Positions 8,364 through 16,170 of a stretch of DNA of 16,819 bases are shown piece after piece. Below the pieces are notes generated by a model. The model saw only the letters and a program-made list of their open reading frames with translations, was not told the DNA's origin and did not search any database. The DNA comes from UKL13-2 sp038236905 (lineage in GTDB: Bacteria; Pseudomonadota; Gammaproteobacteria; Burkholderiales; Usitatibacteraceae): NCBI GenBank assembly GCA_038236905.1, contig JBBRZG010000084.1:1-16819 (forward strand). Direction: 5' to 3'. The translations under genes were made by a program, and so were the position numbers. Numbering within the stretch: the stretch's first letter is position 1; each line of letters starts with the position of its first letter.

Positions 8364-10187
8364 GTGCAAAAGTCGTTAAAGATTTTATGTTTGACCCGCG
8401 TCTTGGCAAACGTGGTCGTAATCTGGATGGCGGGCGTGGGAGCCGTGTTACTGAATCCCGCTTTCGCCGCCAACCAAGCCACCGAAATGGCGCCGCTTGC
8501 TCCCGGACCGTATCCGGTGGCCTGTTCAAACATTGCGCAAGACCCCGCCAAAATCGCCAGGTTCGGCGGTCAGGCATCCGACTACTGGGAGGGCAACGAT
8601 CGCTACATTACGCTGATTTTGGCCGAGCCAAACGACGTGCCGACGGCTATTGTTCGCATACCCAACGACACTAATTTTTATCCACAAACCTCAAACAAGG
8701 ATTTGATCTTCACCATTCTCGTTTGCTATCCCACCACCGCCGACAACACGCGCGCGGATTATGCGCTGCCCGATGGCCAGCTTGTACCGAAAATGCAGCG
8801 CGCTGGCGACAAGCCGCTGCTGCCGCTGAACGCAAGCGGTATGCCGCTGCGGGGACTCGTTGGATCGCCCATCGGGGCACAGCGCACGCAACTGCCGCTG
8901 TTGGTGTTTTCACATGGCTTGGGCTCCAGCCCGCTGGACAGCAAATCGGTTGATTTTCTGGTTAAGCTCGCGGCCTATGGCTACATTGTCGCGGCCCCAT
9001 TCCACGGCGATTCGCGGTTTTCAAAAATCCGTCTTGATGGCCTCAGCGATGTGCTTTACGTGATCCGCAATTTTGATTATTTTGTAGAGCTTCAGGCGTT
9101 ACGCCCACTCTCGATCAAGGCAACCATCGACACGATGCTGGCGCATCCGGACTTCGGCCCGCGAATCAACGTCGATCAAATCGGCGGTATCGGCGGCAGC
9201 ATGGGCGGGGCGACCATGACCTGGCTGGCGGGCGCATATTTGACCACCAGCTACCCCAGCCTGAGCGCGCGGCCAACCGTGCAGGACCCTAGAATCAAAG
9301 CGATGGTTGGCTATGTGCCGTATGCCGGTCAACGCCTGCTGCCCGCGTACGGAAACGATAACGCCACCGCGGAACAAGTGAAGACGCCCTATCTCGCGAT
9401 TGGCGGCACGGCAGACACCACCGCGCCGATTTATTTGATGGAACAAGCCATGAATAAATTTCAGGCGTCGCGTTATTTTGTTGCGTTAACTGACGTGACA
9501 CACGGCTACGAAACCCGCTACGCCAATGATGTATTCGGCTGGTCGGTGACGTTTTTTGACGCCTATTTGCGCGGCAATGCCAGCGCGATGAATAAGCTCA
9601 CCCGAACCCGCAATATTCAGGGCGGGATCGATGACCAAATGCATATCGATTACACCTCGCCAACCGCGCTATGGGTCGGCGCAGCGACTCTGGAAGAAAC
9701 CTTTAACAGCCAATTGGGCCGCGAGGTTTTAGGTGTTAGCGACGCAGGCGGGGCCTTGACGCCGATTACCGGCACCGCGCCGGGAACCCAAAAAACTCGA
9801 AACGCATTTCGCGTGATTCGAAGCGCCACGAGACCATTTCCGCTAGGCTCAACCGCCACGCCATCCTCGCTCGCGCCCGTCTGCGTGTTTGCCGGCGCAG
9901 GGGGAGCAGGTGTGGCCGCCACCACCACGCTGCTTACGCTCGATACCGCGGAATGCACACAACTAAAAACCGATAACCGCTGGCAATTTCGCGGCACGCC
10001 GTTTTATCTTTTCCAAGCGACGAATGGGCAATGCGCCGATAGACTGCTGGCGGTCACACGACTTTTCAATAACAAAGCCAATCCCGTCGATTACCAATAC
10101 CGCTATTCAACCAGCAATTCATTAATCAAGGATTTGTTGAGCAATGGCTGGCGCGCTGATTTACAGGTGATGTGCGCGCCGATTTGA
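8364..10187 (+). CDS. Secreted alpha/beta hydrolase (dienelactone hydrolase / PAF-acetylhydrolase-like) with an extra C-terminal module
   Basis: A 607-aa exported esterase-type protein. Residues 1-35 form a signal peptide (positive residues, hydrophobic core, cleavage near AFA-A). The hydrolase core spans about 45-410: oxyanion-hole strand VFSHGLGSS (182-189), nucleophile Ser279 in GGSMGG, Asp351 in AIGGTADTT, and His380 in DVTHGY, so the catalytic triad looks complete. It resembles the predicted dienelactone hydrolase/PAF-AH group. The last 100 residues (about 505-607) form a separate Cys-containing module (DTAECTQL, TRLFNN, YRYSTS, GW, VMCAP), like the C-terminal repeats I recall from secreted betaproteobacterial proteins (DUF5648-like). 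The substrate is unknown. The GTG start has AAGGAG (8352-8357) 6 bases upstream. No partner gene lies beside it. Confidence 0.85.
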   Translation: MQKSLKILCLTRVLANVVVIWMAGVGAVLLNPAFAANQATEMAPLAPGPYPVACSNIAQDPAKIARFGGQASDYWEGNDRYITLILAEPNDVPTAIVRIPNDTNFYPQTSNKDLIFTILVCYPTTADNTRADYALPDGQLVPKMQRAGDKPLLPLNASGMPLRGLVGSPIGAQRTQLPLLVFSHGLGSSPLDSKSVDFLVKLAAYGYIVAAPFHGDSRFSKIRLDGLSDVLYVIRNFDYFVELQALRPLSIKATIDTMLAHPDFGPRINVDQIGGIGGSMGGATMTWLAGAYLTTSYPSLSARPTVQDPRIKAMVGYVPYAGQRLLPAYGNDNATAEQVKTPYLAIGGTADTTAPIYLMEQAMNKFQASRYFVALTDVTHGYETRYANDVFGWSVTFFDAYLRGNASAMNKLTRTRNIQGGIDDQMHIDYTSPTALWVGAATLEETFNSQLGREVLGVSDAGGALTPITGTAPGTQKTRNAFRVIRSATRPFPLGSTATPSSLAPVCVFAGAGGAGVAATTTLLTLDTAECTQLKTDNRWQFRGTPFYLFQATNGQCADRLLAVTRLFNNKANPVDYQYRYSTSNSLIKDLLSNGWRADLQVMCAPI

Positions 10188-10209
10188 TTGTGCAGGCGGG
10201 CAGGAAACA

Positions 10210-10227
10210 CTTGGCGCTCGTGCCAAG
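10210..10227. terminator. Short hairpin after the hydrolase gene
   Basis: CTTGGC (10210-10215) and GCCAAG (10222-10227) form a 6-base stem with a 6-base loop, 22 bases after the hydrolase stop codon. Only a weak T-containing stretch (CGTTCTCT) follows, so it is at best a poor intrinsic terminator. It lies between convergent genes. Confidence 0.35.
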
Positions 10228-10377
10228 CGTTCTCTGTAACGGTGTAAGTTATGCAAGCAAGAGGCAAGGTCTGCACCTTGGGTACGGCGCACAAATTCTA
10301 TGGTGAACCCCAGCATTGTGTTTGGTTCTTGCGCCCGCAACTACCACTAACAATTCTGGGCCAATTCTGACGCTTCC

Positions 10378-11499
10378 TTAGTCTGTTTCAAACAGAACTT
10401 TCTGATCAGACATACGGTACACGTAATACCGCTTTGACGCTTTAACGGTAACCACCCGCTCCCAAAATTCTTCTACGGCACCAGTTCTAAATGCATCATC
10501 CTTCCAACCATTGGAAGTGCCAGATGACCTTGACTTACCTGTTAGGGCAGACAAACTCTCTGACAACTTATCAGCCGAGTCGACCAAGTCTCTTAGTTTG
10601 CATGTGGAACACTCACTCGACAGCGAAGTACCCTCAGTTACAACCGCCACCCAAAGGTCGGATTCGAGGGCTTCTGAGTCTTTAGGGCTCAATGTGTAGC
10701 GCACAGTCCAAGAAGCACCAGAAAGATTTCTGAATGAATACTTATTTCTGAGAACTCTCTTAATCTGCCTGCTATCGTAAGCATTTGAAAGCTTGAAAGA
10801 TTCCCCTTCGGTAGTTTTGATGGCAGCAATGCCTTCATTAAAAATCAAACATCCCGCTATTGAGTAACTTTGGCTCTTGTGATCATAACTACTTCGACAC
10901 GCAGTTTGACTGTCCGCGAGACTAAGCGGGGCTACGATAAGGGTTTTACCAGTAGCTGCAGACCTTGCCTTGAACTCCTCTTCGGTTTCAAACTTACCCC
11001 TCTCTTTGGAAGGTGCCGAAATCCCTTTTTCGAACAAGTCAAAGATCGTCCTAGGCTGCAATTCAGTAAGCGCGTTAATTGTTGGCCCTTCTCCCAATCC
11101 CCATGCTTTGTTGTTCGTAGGTCCAGTTAGTGAAGCTATGCGAAACGTTGTCTCTTCCTCCTTTGCGGAAAGTGCCTTGGCATATCGAATAAACGTTGGC
11201 GAATACCCTTCCTTCTTGATGGAAAAGTTATACGTAATTGAGCTACCTGAAAACAATCCTCCATCTACACTGGCTTTCAGCGTGCATTTTCCAGATGTGC
11301 CTGTCTTGCACAAGCTTGTAATTTTTTTATCGTTATCATTTTTGTCTATAACAAGAATCTCAATCTCAACTCCCTCGATAGGAGATTTTGTTTGCGCATC
11401 AATAGCAATTGCGTTCCACACATAATCATGGCTCGCGCATGCAAACGTCGGAATACTAAGCACTAGCAATATCTGTAGTTTTACAAGCCATTTGTTCAT
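10378..11499 (-). CDS. Exported protein of unknown function with Ig/transthyretin-like N-terminal domain
   Basis: I do not recognise a family for the whole 373-aa protein. Residues 1-22 are a signal peptide (KWLVKLQILLVLSIPTFACA), with cleavage probably after ACA; no good lipobox. Residues about 26-120 look like a carboxypeptidase-regulatory or transthyretin-like beta domain (AIDAQTKSPIEGVEIEILV, GTSGKCTLKA, KKEGYSPTFIRY). The middle holds GKFETEEEFKARSAA (about 168-182), a short motif I recall from other exported proteins of unknown function. Paired cysteines (CSTC) occur later. The start is set at ATG 11499, which has GGAG 7 bases upstream and begins the signal peptide; the longer frame from 11547 lacks a site. 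It appears more AT-rich than the ccm genes. It follows the HEPN gene on the same strand after a gap with its own promoter candidate. Confidence 0.75.
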   Translation of the reverse strand: MNKWLVKLQILLVLSIPTFACASHDYVWNAIAIDAQTKSPIEGVEIEILVIDKNDNDKKITSLCKTGTSGKCTLKASVDGGLFSGSSITYNFSIKKEGYSPTFIRYAKALSAKEEETTFRIASLTGPTNNKAWGLGEGPTINALTELQPRTIFDLFEKGISAPSKERGKFETEEEFKARSAATGKTLIVAPLSLADSQTACRSSYDHKSQSYSIAGCLIFNEGIAAIKTTEGESFKLSNAYDSRQIKRVLRNKYSFRNLSGASWTVRYTLSPKDSEALESDLWVAVVTEGTSLSSECSTCKLRDLVDSADKLSESLSALTGKSRSSGTSNGWKDDAFRTGAVEEFWERVVTVKASKRYYVYRMSDQKVLFETD

Positions 11500-11574
11500 T
11501 TTGTTCTCCGTTTGATTGGGCGGATGCGCCTGCATCGGCAAGAACATCAGAAGCCCATCGCAATATTTGAATTG

Positions 11575-11603
11575 AGGCTACAATGCAGAGTGCGTCTTGT
11601 CAA
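11575..11603 (-). promoter_or_regulatory. Promoter candidate for the exported unknown protein
   Basis: On the minus strand a perfect TTGACA (11603-11598) is 17 bases from TAGCCT (11580-11575), which keeps the key TA...T positions of the -10 element. It would give a leader of about 70 bases before ATG 11499. If real, this gene can be transcribed independently of the HEPN and ccm genes. Confidence 0.45.
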
Positions 11604-11633
11604 TGTTAGCCTGAAGCAATGAGTCACTCAATC

Positions 11634-12086
11634 TCAACTTGATTTGCTCGTGTTCGCCGCGATTGAGCGAAACTCCGCAATCCACCATTCCATCAACCGC
11701 ATGATTTCGATTGAACGCGAATTTACCTCGTCTATGTCGCTTTTTGCCAATTGATGAATAATGGGATTTCTTAATTGCCGTGGCGTTTTTTTTCCGCGAA
11801 TTCCATTCCCGCTCTTAAAAATTTTCTCGATTAACGCTTCCTGTTGAATGCGTTGGGCAACGCCAATTTCCACGAGCTTGTTGTAGGCAGTTTTGATACT
11901 TTTAGATTGCAATACCTTATGTTGCCGCCCCAAGTTGAAGTCAACGAGTCGAACCGCTATCGCCTCGCACAAAATATATAAATCGACGAATTTTCCAACA
12001 GGCTTTTCAGACTGAAAATTCTCTCGATGAAGCAGAAGAGTTTCTACGATGTCGACGATAAACTTGTTTTTGTTTGCTCGTTCCAT
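11634..12086 (-). CDS. Small HEPN-fold protein with RNxxxH motif
   Basis: A 150-aa mostly helical protein. The C-terminal half holds R106-N-P-I-I-H111 (in PRQLRNPIIHQL), the RX4-6H signature with a polar residue after the Arg that marks HEPN ribonuclease domains of toxins and defence proteins. The order helices-RNxxxH-final helix ending in WWIAEF also fits. HEPN assignment is by motif and predicted helicity only. No minimal nucleotidyltransferase antitoxin, CRISPR or restriction gene is adjacent, so its role is open: lone toxin, RNA-binding accessory, or a non-catalytic HEPN. The start is ATG 12086 with AGAGG 6 bases upstream. The in-frame extension to TTG 12266 is mostly translated repeat DNA (SIYDPSIYSIYSIY) and is rejected. 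It looks more AT-rich than ccm and lies 182 bases after ccmH. Confidence 0.7.
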   Translation of the reverse strand: MERANKNKFIVDIVETLLLHRENFQSEKPVGKFVDLYILCEAIAVRLVDFNLGRQHKVLQSKSIKTAYNKLVEIGVAQRIQQEALIEKIFKSGNGIRGKKTPRQLRNPIIHQLAKSDIDEVNSRSIEIMRLMEWWIAEFRSIAANTSKSS

Positions 12087-12150
12087 TGTTACCTCTAGCA
12101 GGATTACACTAACGAAGTCTTCTTTAACAACCCGTCCACATATCGCTTTT

Positions 12151-12206
12151 AAATGCTGGTAAATGCTGTAAATGCTGTAAATGCTGGGGTCATAAATGCT
12201 GGGGTC
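12151..12206. repeat. Tandem AAATGCTG repeat cluster
   Basis: Five copies of AAATGCTG begin at 12151, 12161, 12170, 12179 and 12194 (periods 10, 9, 9, 15). The last two extend to AAATGCTGGGGTC (12179-12191 and 12194-12206). The cluster lies between ccmH and the HEPN gene. It creates the false repeat-like N-terminus of the longer HEPN reading frame. Confidence 0.9.
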
Positions 12207-12223
12207 TTGACTCTTGCCTACAG

Positions 12224-12239
12224 CGCTTGAACTCAAGCG
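12224..12239. terminator. Hairpin CGCTTGA-AC-TCAAGCG after ccmH
   Basis: Perfect 7-base arms (12224-12230 and 12233-12239) with a 2-base centre lie 29 bases after the ccmH stop. On the minus strand there is no U-tract after it, so a factor-dependent end or RNA-stabilising hairpin is as likely as intrinsic termination. It marks a plausible end of the ccm transcript. Confidence 0.4.
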
Positions 12240-12268
12240 TGAAGTGACATAGTTAATCAGCACCAAAA

Positions 12269-12769
12269 TTATCGCTTCTTATTATCGCCACGCTTCTTTT
12301 CATCATCACCTTTGAGTAAAGCGTCTGCACGTTTTTGTTCTGCCTCGCTGATTGACGGCTGCGCCACACCGAGTTTTAACCGCCGCTGACGCGCCATTAA
12401 AAACGCGATTGCCGCGCCGCCCGCCAACAATGCAAATGGCCCAAACCACAGTAGGTAAGTTTTGCTGCTCATCGGCGGGTTGTAGAGGACGAAATCACCG
12501 TAACGGACGCGCAAAAATTCTTTAATTTCTTCGTTCGACTTTCCGCTATCGGCGAGCAAACGAATCTCGCGGCGCAGGTCACCTGCAAGGCCCGCGGGCG
12601 ATTCGGCCAAGGTTTGATTTTGGCAAACGAGGCAGCGTAATTCGGTTTCGAGCTTCTTTAAACGGAGCTCTAAATCTAGCGGCATCGGCGGCATGGCGGG
12701 CGTCGCCGTCTGCGCGAAAAGATTGGCAGAAAATGTGCACGCGAAAAGCAATGAAAAAACCAATTTCAT
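12269..12769 (-). CDS. ccmH: Cytochrome c maturation protein CcmH
   Basis: CcmH is a periplasm-facing thiol-disulfide protein that keeps the haem-binding CXXCH cysteines of apocytochrome c reduced and works with CcmF and CcmG. The 166-aa protein has a signal peptide (1-20), the signature LRCLVCQNQ with Cys46 and Cys49, the helical bundle, and one membrane segment (about 105-127), ending in a very charged tail (DDEKKRGDNKKR). There is no CcmI-type TPR extension. The start is ATG 12769, where the signal peptide begins; the frame is open back to 12922 but those codons are unlike the family, and the ribosome binding site at 12769 is weak. A 149-base gap separates it from ccmG. Confidence 0.93.
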   Translation of the reverse strand: MKLVFSLLFACTFSANLFAQTATPAMPPMPLDLELRLKKLETELRCLVCQNQTLAESPAGLAGDLRREIRLLADSGKSNEEIKEFLRVRYGDFVLYNPPMSSKTYLLWFGPFALLAGGAAIAFLMARQRRLKLGVAQPSISEAEQKRADALLKGDDEKKRGDNKKR

Positions 12770-12918
12770 AAAACTACGCTCTAGCACTGGCGCGGCGATT
12801 GGAGCATAAATACTCTGCTGAGCCCGTCTTTGCTTGTGTTTCAAATTAATATGGCATGACGTCAAGTTCAAAATATCAGCGCTATCCACGTTATTCACAA
12901 CCCCTGCACTTTCCACAA

Positions 12919-13554
12919 TCAAGTTTTCTTTAAGTCTTGCAGCAGCGGCACGATAATATTTTTCATATCATCTGGCGATATAGGGCCGGTGTGTTTGTAG
13001 CGAATCGTGCCCGCTTTATCGATCACGAAGGTTTCCGGCGCGCCGTAGACGCCGAAATCAATCGCCACGCGGCCATCGCGATCCATCACAGATTTCGCAT
13101 AAGGATCGCCAAATTTCTTCAGCCAACCTCGCGCGTCTTCGGGCTGATCTTTCCAGTTAAAACCAACGATCGGCACCAGCTGTTGCTTGGCTAACTCATT
13201 CAACACGGGATGTTCATAACGGCACGATACGCACCATGAACCCCACACATTCATCAGCCACACCTGGCCCTTCATGTCTGCGGGTGAGAACGATTTTTCA
13301 CTATCGTGCAGTAGCGCTAATTTAAATTCTGGCGCGGGTTTGTTAATCAGCGCAGACGGAACTTCACGTGGATTGAGGCTCAGCCCTTTGTACAAAAACC
13401 AAACGAGACCCGCAAAAATTGCCAGCGGCAGAAAATAACGCCAGATTTTCGTTAAGGTATTTGGCGGGGATGGCTTCGGCGCGCTTGGCTCCAGTGCAGT
13501 TGGCGTCGCATAAGGCGAATCATTTGCGGGAGGATTTGTTGTCGTTCCGGCCAT
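12919..13554 (-). CDS. ccmG: Thiol:disulfide interchange protein CcmG (DsbE)
   Basis: CcmG is a membrane-anchored thioredoxin-like protein that reduces CcmH and/or apocytochrome c in the periplasm. Of 211 residues, 1-36 form an unusually long Pro/Thr-rich cytoplasmic tail, about 38-56 are the membrane anchor, and the thioredoxin domain follows: WGSWCVSCRYEHP with Cys108 and Cys111, and the cis-Pro loop GVYGAPETF (Pro173) typical of CcmG. The ATG at 13554 starts 4 bases after the ccmF stop with a GGGGA site near the end of ccmF, so the two are translationally coupled. Confidence 0.95.
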   Translation of the reverse strand: MAGTTTNPPANDSPYATPTALEPSAPKPSPPNTLTKIWRYFLPLAIFAGLVWFLYKGLSLNPREVPSALINKPAPEFKLALLHDSEKSFSPADMKGQVWLMNVWGSWCVSCRYEHPVLNELAKQQLVPIVGFNWKDQPEDARGWLKKFGDPYAKSVMDRDGRVAIDFGVYGAPETFVIDKAGTIRYKHTGPISPDDMKNIIVPLLQDLKKT

Positions 13555-13558
13555 AGAC

Positions 13559-15622
13559 TCAATCCCCGCCTTGCGGTTTTACGATATTTTTTGCGGCTGC
13601 ATTGACCAAGGCTGGCTCTGGACGAGGCTTTCCCGCCATATTTGGCTCTATCGCCTCGTCCTGCTTGACCCTTAATTTCATTCGGTATCGCTTATCAGCC
13701 AACGCCAACATGCCGCCGAACGCCATAAAGAGGCAGCCAAACCAAATCCAATCGATAAATGGTTTCACGTAAATTCGCACGCTCCACGCACCGTTTTTAC
13801 TATCTTCCACCGGCTCGCCCAAGGCGACATAAAGATCGCGGGTGAATCCAGAATCAATCGCAGCTTCGGTCATGGTTTGGCCCGATGCAAAATAGCGACG
13901 TTTCTCCGGATTCACCACGGTGAGCAGCTTGCCGTTTTTGCTGATTTCAAAATTGCCTTTAATCGCCGCGTAATTTGGGCCGGGCACATCGGCAAGCGAG
14001 ACAAATTTAAAATCGTATCCCGACTCCGTGGCCGTCTCGCCCGGTGCCAGTCGGATGTCACGCTCGCTCTCATACCCTTTCACCATCGTCACACCGATCA
14101 CAAAAACTGCAATGCCGATGTGGCCCATGTGCATACCGTAAAACGAGGTACTGTTGGCTTTGAGTTTTGCAAAAAAACCGGTTGCGGCCGTTTGCTTGAA
14201 GCGATGCGCAATCGCAGTGATGCTGGCACTAACAATCCAGATTGCGAACGTGAGACCAATCGCAATCCACGCGCTGAATTTTCCCATCACCAGTGGAATA
14301 CCCACACCTACAATAACCGCAACCGCCATTGCCCACTTCAAGCGCGTTACCAACTCAGGCACGGTCGCGTTGCGCCACCGCGCAATTGGGCCCACCGCCA
14401 TCAAAAACAGCGCCGGCAGCATCAGCAAACCAAACACTAAATCAAAATACGGCGGGCCAACAGAAATTTTGCCGTAGCCCAGTGCATCCATAAACAGCGG
14501 ATACAAAGTGCCAAGCGCGACGGCTAACATCGCCACGACCATCAAAATATTATTAGCCAATAAAAACGATTCGCGCGATGCCGGGGTGAATGCGCCCGGC
14601 GCTTTGGCAAGGCCCAGCGTCGGTGCGCGCCATGCGTAGAGCGCCAGCGAGCAACCGATCACAATCACTAAAAACGCGAGAATGAAAACGCCCCGTGTCG
14701 GGTCGGTCGCGAATGCATGCACGCTGGTGAGCACGCCGGAGCGGACTAGGAATGTGCCGAGCAGCGAAAGTGAAAACGCGATGATCGCCAATAGCACCGT
14801 CCAGCTTTTGAAAATGCCGCGCTTCTCTGTTACCGCGAGCGAATGAATCAGCGCAGTGCCCACCAGCCACGGCATAAACGATGCGTTCTCGACCGGATCC
14901 CAAAACCACCATCCGCCCCAGCCTAATTCGTAATAAGCCCATGCCGAACCGAGCGCGATGCCGATCGTGAGAAATATCCACGCGGCCGTGGTCCAGGGAC
15001 GCGACCAGCGCGCCCAAGTCGCATCTAACTTACCGCCGAGCAATGCCGCCACCGCAAATGCAAACGCGACTGAGAAACCCACATAGCCCATGTAGAGCAT
15101 CGGCGGGTGGTAAATCATGCCGGGATCTTGCAGCAGCGGGTTCAAATCGCGGCCTTCGATGGCGGCGGGGATAAGACGTTCAAACGGATTTGAGGTAACC
15201 AACATGAATAATAAGAAACCAATTGCGATCAAGCCCATAACCGCGAGGACTCGCGCAATCACTTCCAAGGGCAGATTTTTGCTGAAGATAGATACCGCGA
15301 ATGTCCAGCCTGCCAGCATCAGCATCCATAGCAAAAGCGAGCCTTCATGAGAACCCCACGACGCGGTGATACGGTAATAAATCGGCAGCTTGGTATTCGA
15401 ATTGGTCGCCACATTGGTCACCGAAAAATCGCTGCTGATGAACGAATAGACGAGGCAGCCGAACGCAAAGACAATGAATAAAAATTGACCTTGCGCGAGC
15501 GGGCGGGCGAGGCTCATCATCCGCTCGTTGGCGCGAAAAGCGCCTACCAGCGGCACCACGCCAAGCGTGACGGCGAGACAGAGCGCCAGAATAAGTGAGA
15601 AGTGACCTAGTTCAGGAATCAT
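13559..15622 (-). CDS. ccmF: Cytochrome c-type biogenesis protein CcmF (haem lyase)
   Basis: A 687-aa polytopic inner-membrane protein of the haem lyase complex, which takes haem from holo-CcmE and attaches it to apocytochrome c. The tryptophan-rich WWD domain is intact (YYELGWGGWWFWDPVENASFMPWL, about 230-253). The conserved histidines are in place: His172 in YHPP, His260, His302, and His501 in YGMHMGHIG, matching the two periplasmic and two membrane histidines known in E. coli CcmF. The C-terminus has a large periplasmic loop and a last membrane segment. Length is normal. The ribosome binding site before ATG 15622 is weak. It lies 53 bases after ccmE. Confidence 0.97.
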   Translation of the reverse strand: MIPELGHFSLILALCLAVTLGVVPLVGAFRANERMMSLARPLAQGQFLFIVFAFGCLVYSFISSDFSVTNVATNSNTKLPIYYRITASWGSHEGSLLLWMLMLAGWTFAVSIFSKNLPLEVIARVLAVMGLIAIGFLLFMLVTSNPFERLIPAAIEGRDLNPLLQDPGMIYHPPMLYMGYVGFSVAFAFAVAALLGGKLDATWARWSRPWTTAAWIFLTIGIALGSAWAYYELGWGGWWFWDPVENASFMPWLVGTALIHSLAVTEKRGIFKSWTVLLAIIAFSLSLLGTFLVRSGVLTSVHAFATDPTRGVFILAFLVIVIGCSLALYAWRAPTLGLAKAPGAFTPASRESFLLANNILMVVAMLAVALGTLYPLFMDALGYGKISVGPPYFDLVFGLLMLPALFLMAVGPIARWRNATVPELVTRLKWAMAVAVIVGVGIPLVMGKFSAWIAIGLTFAIWIVSASITAIAHRFKQTAATGFFAKLKANSTSFYGMHMGHIGIAVFVIGVTMVKGYESERDIRLAPGETATESGYDFKFVSLADVPGPNYAAIKGNFEISKNGKLLTVVNPEKRRYFASGQTMTEAAIDSGFTRDLYVALGEPVEDSKNGAWSVRIYVKPFIDWIWFGCLFMAFGGMLALADKRYRMKLRVKQDEAIEPNMAGKPRPEPALVNAAAKNIVKPQGGD

Positions 15623-15647
15623 GATTTTTTCGGCTCAGGTTAGGGGA

Positions 15648-15673
15648 AAGGTCAACGCTAAGGGCAAGGTCAA
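15648..15673. repeat. Direct repeat AAGGTCAA between ccmE and ccmF
   Basis: AAGGTCAA occurs at 15648-15655 and 15666-15673 (period 18), followed by the related AAGTCAAGG. It occupies most of the 53-base gap. Possibly low-complexity drift; no known site is recognised. Confidence 0.4.
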
Positions 15674-15675
15674 AG

Positions 15676-16170
15676 TCAAGGATTGGTGATTGCACCGGCT
15701 TGCGTGACCACCGGTTTTTGGCCCGCAAATACTTTGCCTTCAATCGGATGTCCGGCTCTTTTCAGCGCCTCGGCCGCTTCGGGAGGCATGTAGTTTTCAT
15801 CGTGTTTGGCGAGCACTTCAGAGGCTTTAAAAATACCGTCCACACCAATTCTGCCTTGCGCAACCACGCCTTTTCCTTCCTTGAACAAATCAGGAAGGAT
15901 GCCGGTGTAAGTCACCGGAATTGTTTTGGCGGTATCGGTCACATCAAACTTTACCGTGAGCCCATCAGAGGCGCGCGCCAAACTGCCGGCCGTGACCAAA
16001 CCGCCGAGACGAAAGGTGCGATCTTTTGGTGCCTTTTGCTCAGCGACTTCAGTCGGCGTAAAAAAGAACACGAGGTTTGAATTAAAGGCGCGCAATACCA
16101 GCGTGACCGCCACCACAATGATCGCCAAACCCACCGCAATCCACATAAATCGTTTATGACGAGCTTTCAT
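15676..16170 (-). CDS. ccmE: Haem chaperone CcmE
   Basis: CcmE binds haem covalently in the periplasm, receiving it from CcmC and passing it to CcmF. The 164-aa protein has a basic start (MKARHKR), a membrane anchor (about 9-28), a beta-barrel OB domain (FRLGGLVTAGSL, VKFDVTD, VTYTGILPDLFKEGKGVVAQG), and the haem-binding motif VLAKHDENYMPPE with His123 and Tyr127, followed by a flexible C-terminal tail. The ATG overlaps the ccmD stop (ATGA), indicating coupled translation. Confidence 0.97.
   Translation of the reverse strand: MKARHKRFMWIAVGLAIIVVAVTLVLRAFNSNLVFFFTPTEVAEQKAPKDRTFRLGGLVTAGSLARASDGLTVKFDVTDTAKTIPVTYTGILPDLFKEGKGVVAQGRIGVDGIFKASEVLAKHDENYMPPEAAEALKRAGHPIEGKVFAGQKPVVTQAGAITNP

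Noticed and set aside
12221..12246. TTGAACTCAAGCGT resembles the 3' half of an attC site
   Set aside because: The required GTTRRRY core is missing (it reads GTGAAGT) and no matching 5' half lies nearby. A simple hairpin explains it.
12087..12266. 60-residue N-terminal extension of the HEPN frame
   Set aside because: It starts at TTG with no ribosome binding site and is largely translated AAATGCTG repeat; ATG 12086 has a good site.
12770..12922. 51-residue N-terminal extension of CcmH
   Set aside because: It starts at TTG, is unlike any CcmH, and precedes a clear signal peptide beginning at ATG 12769.
13877..14477. Long plus-strand frames opposite ccmF (187 and 107 codons)
   Set aside because: They are shadows of the well-supported ccmF reading frame with no ribosome binding sites or family features.
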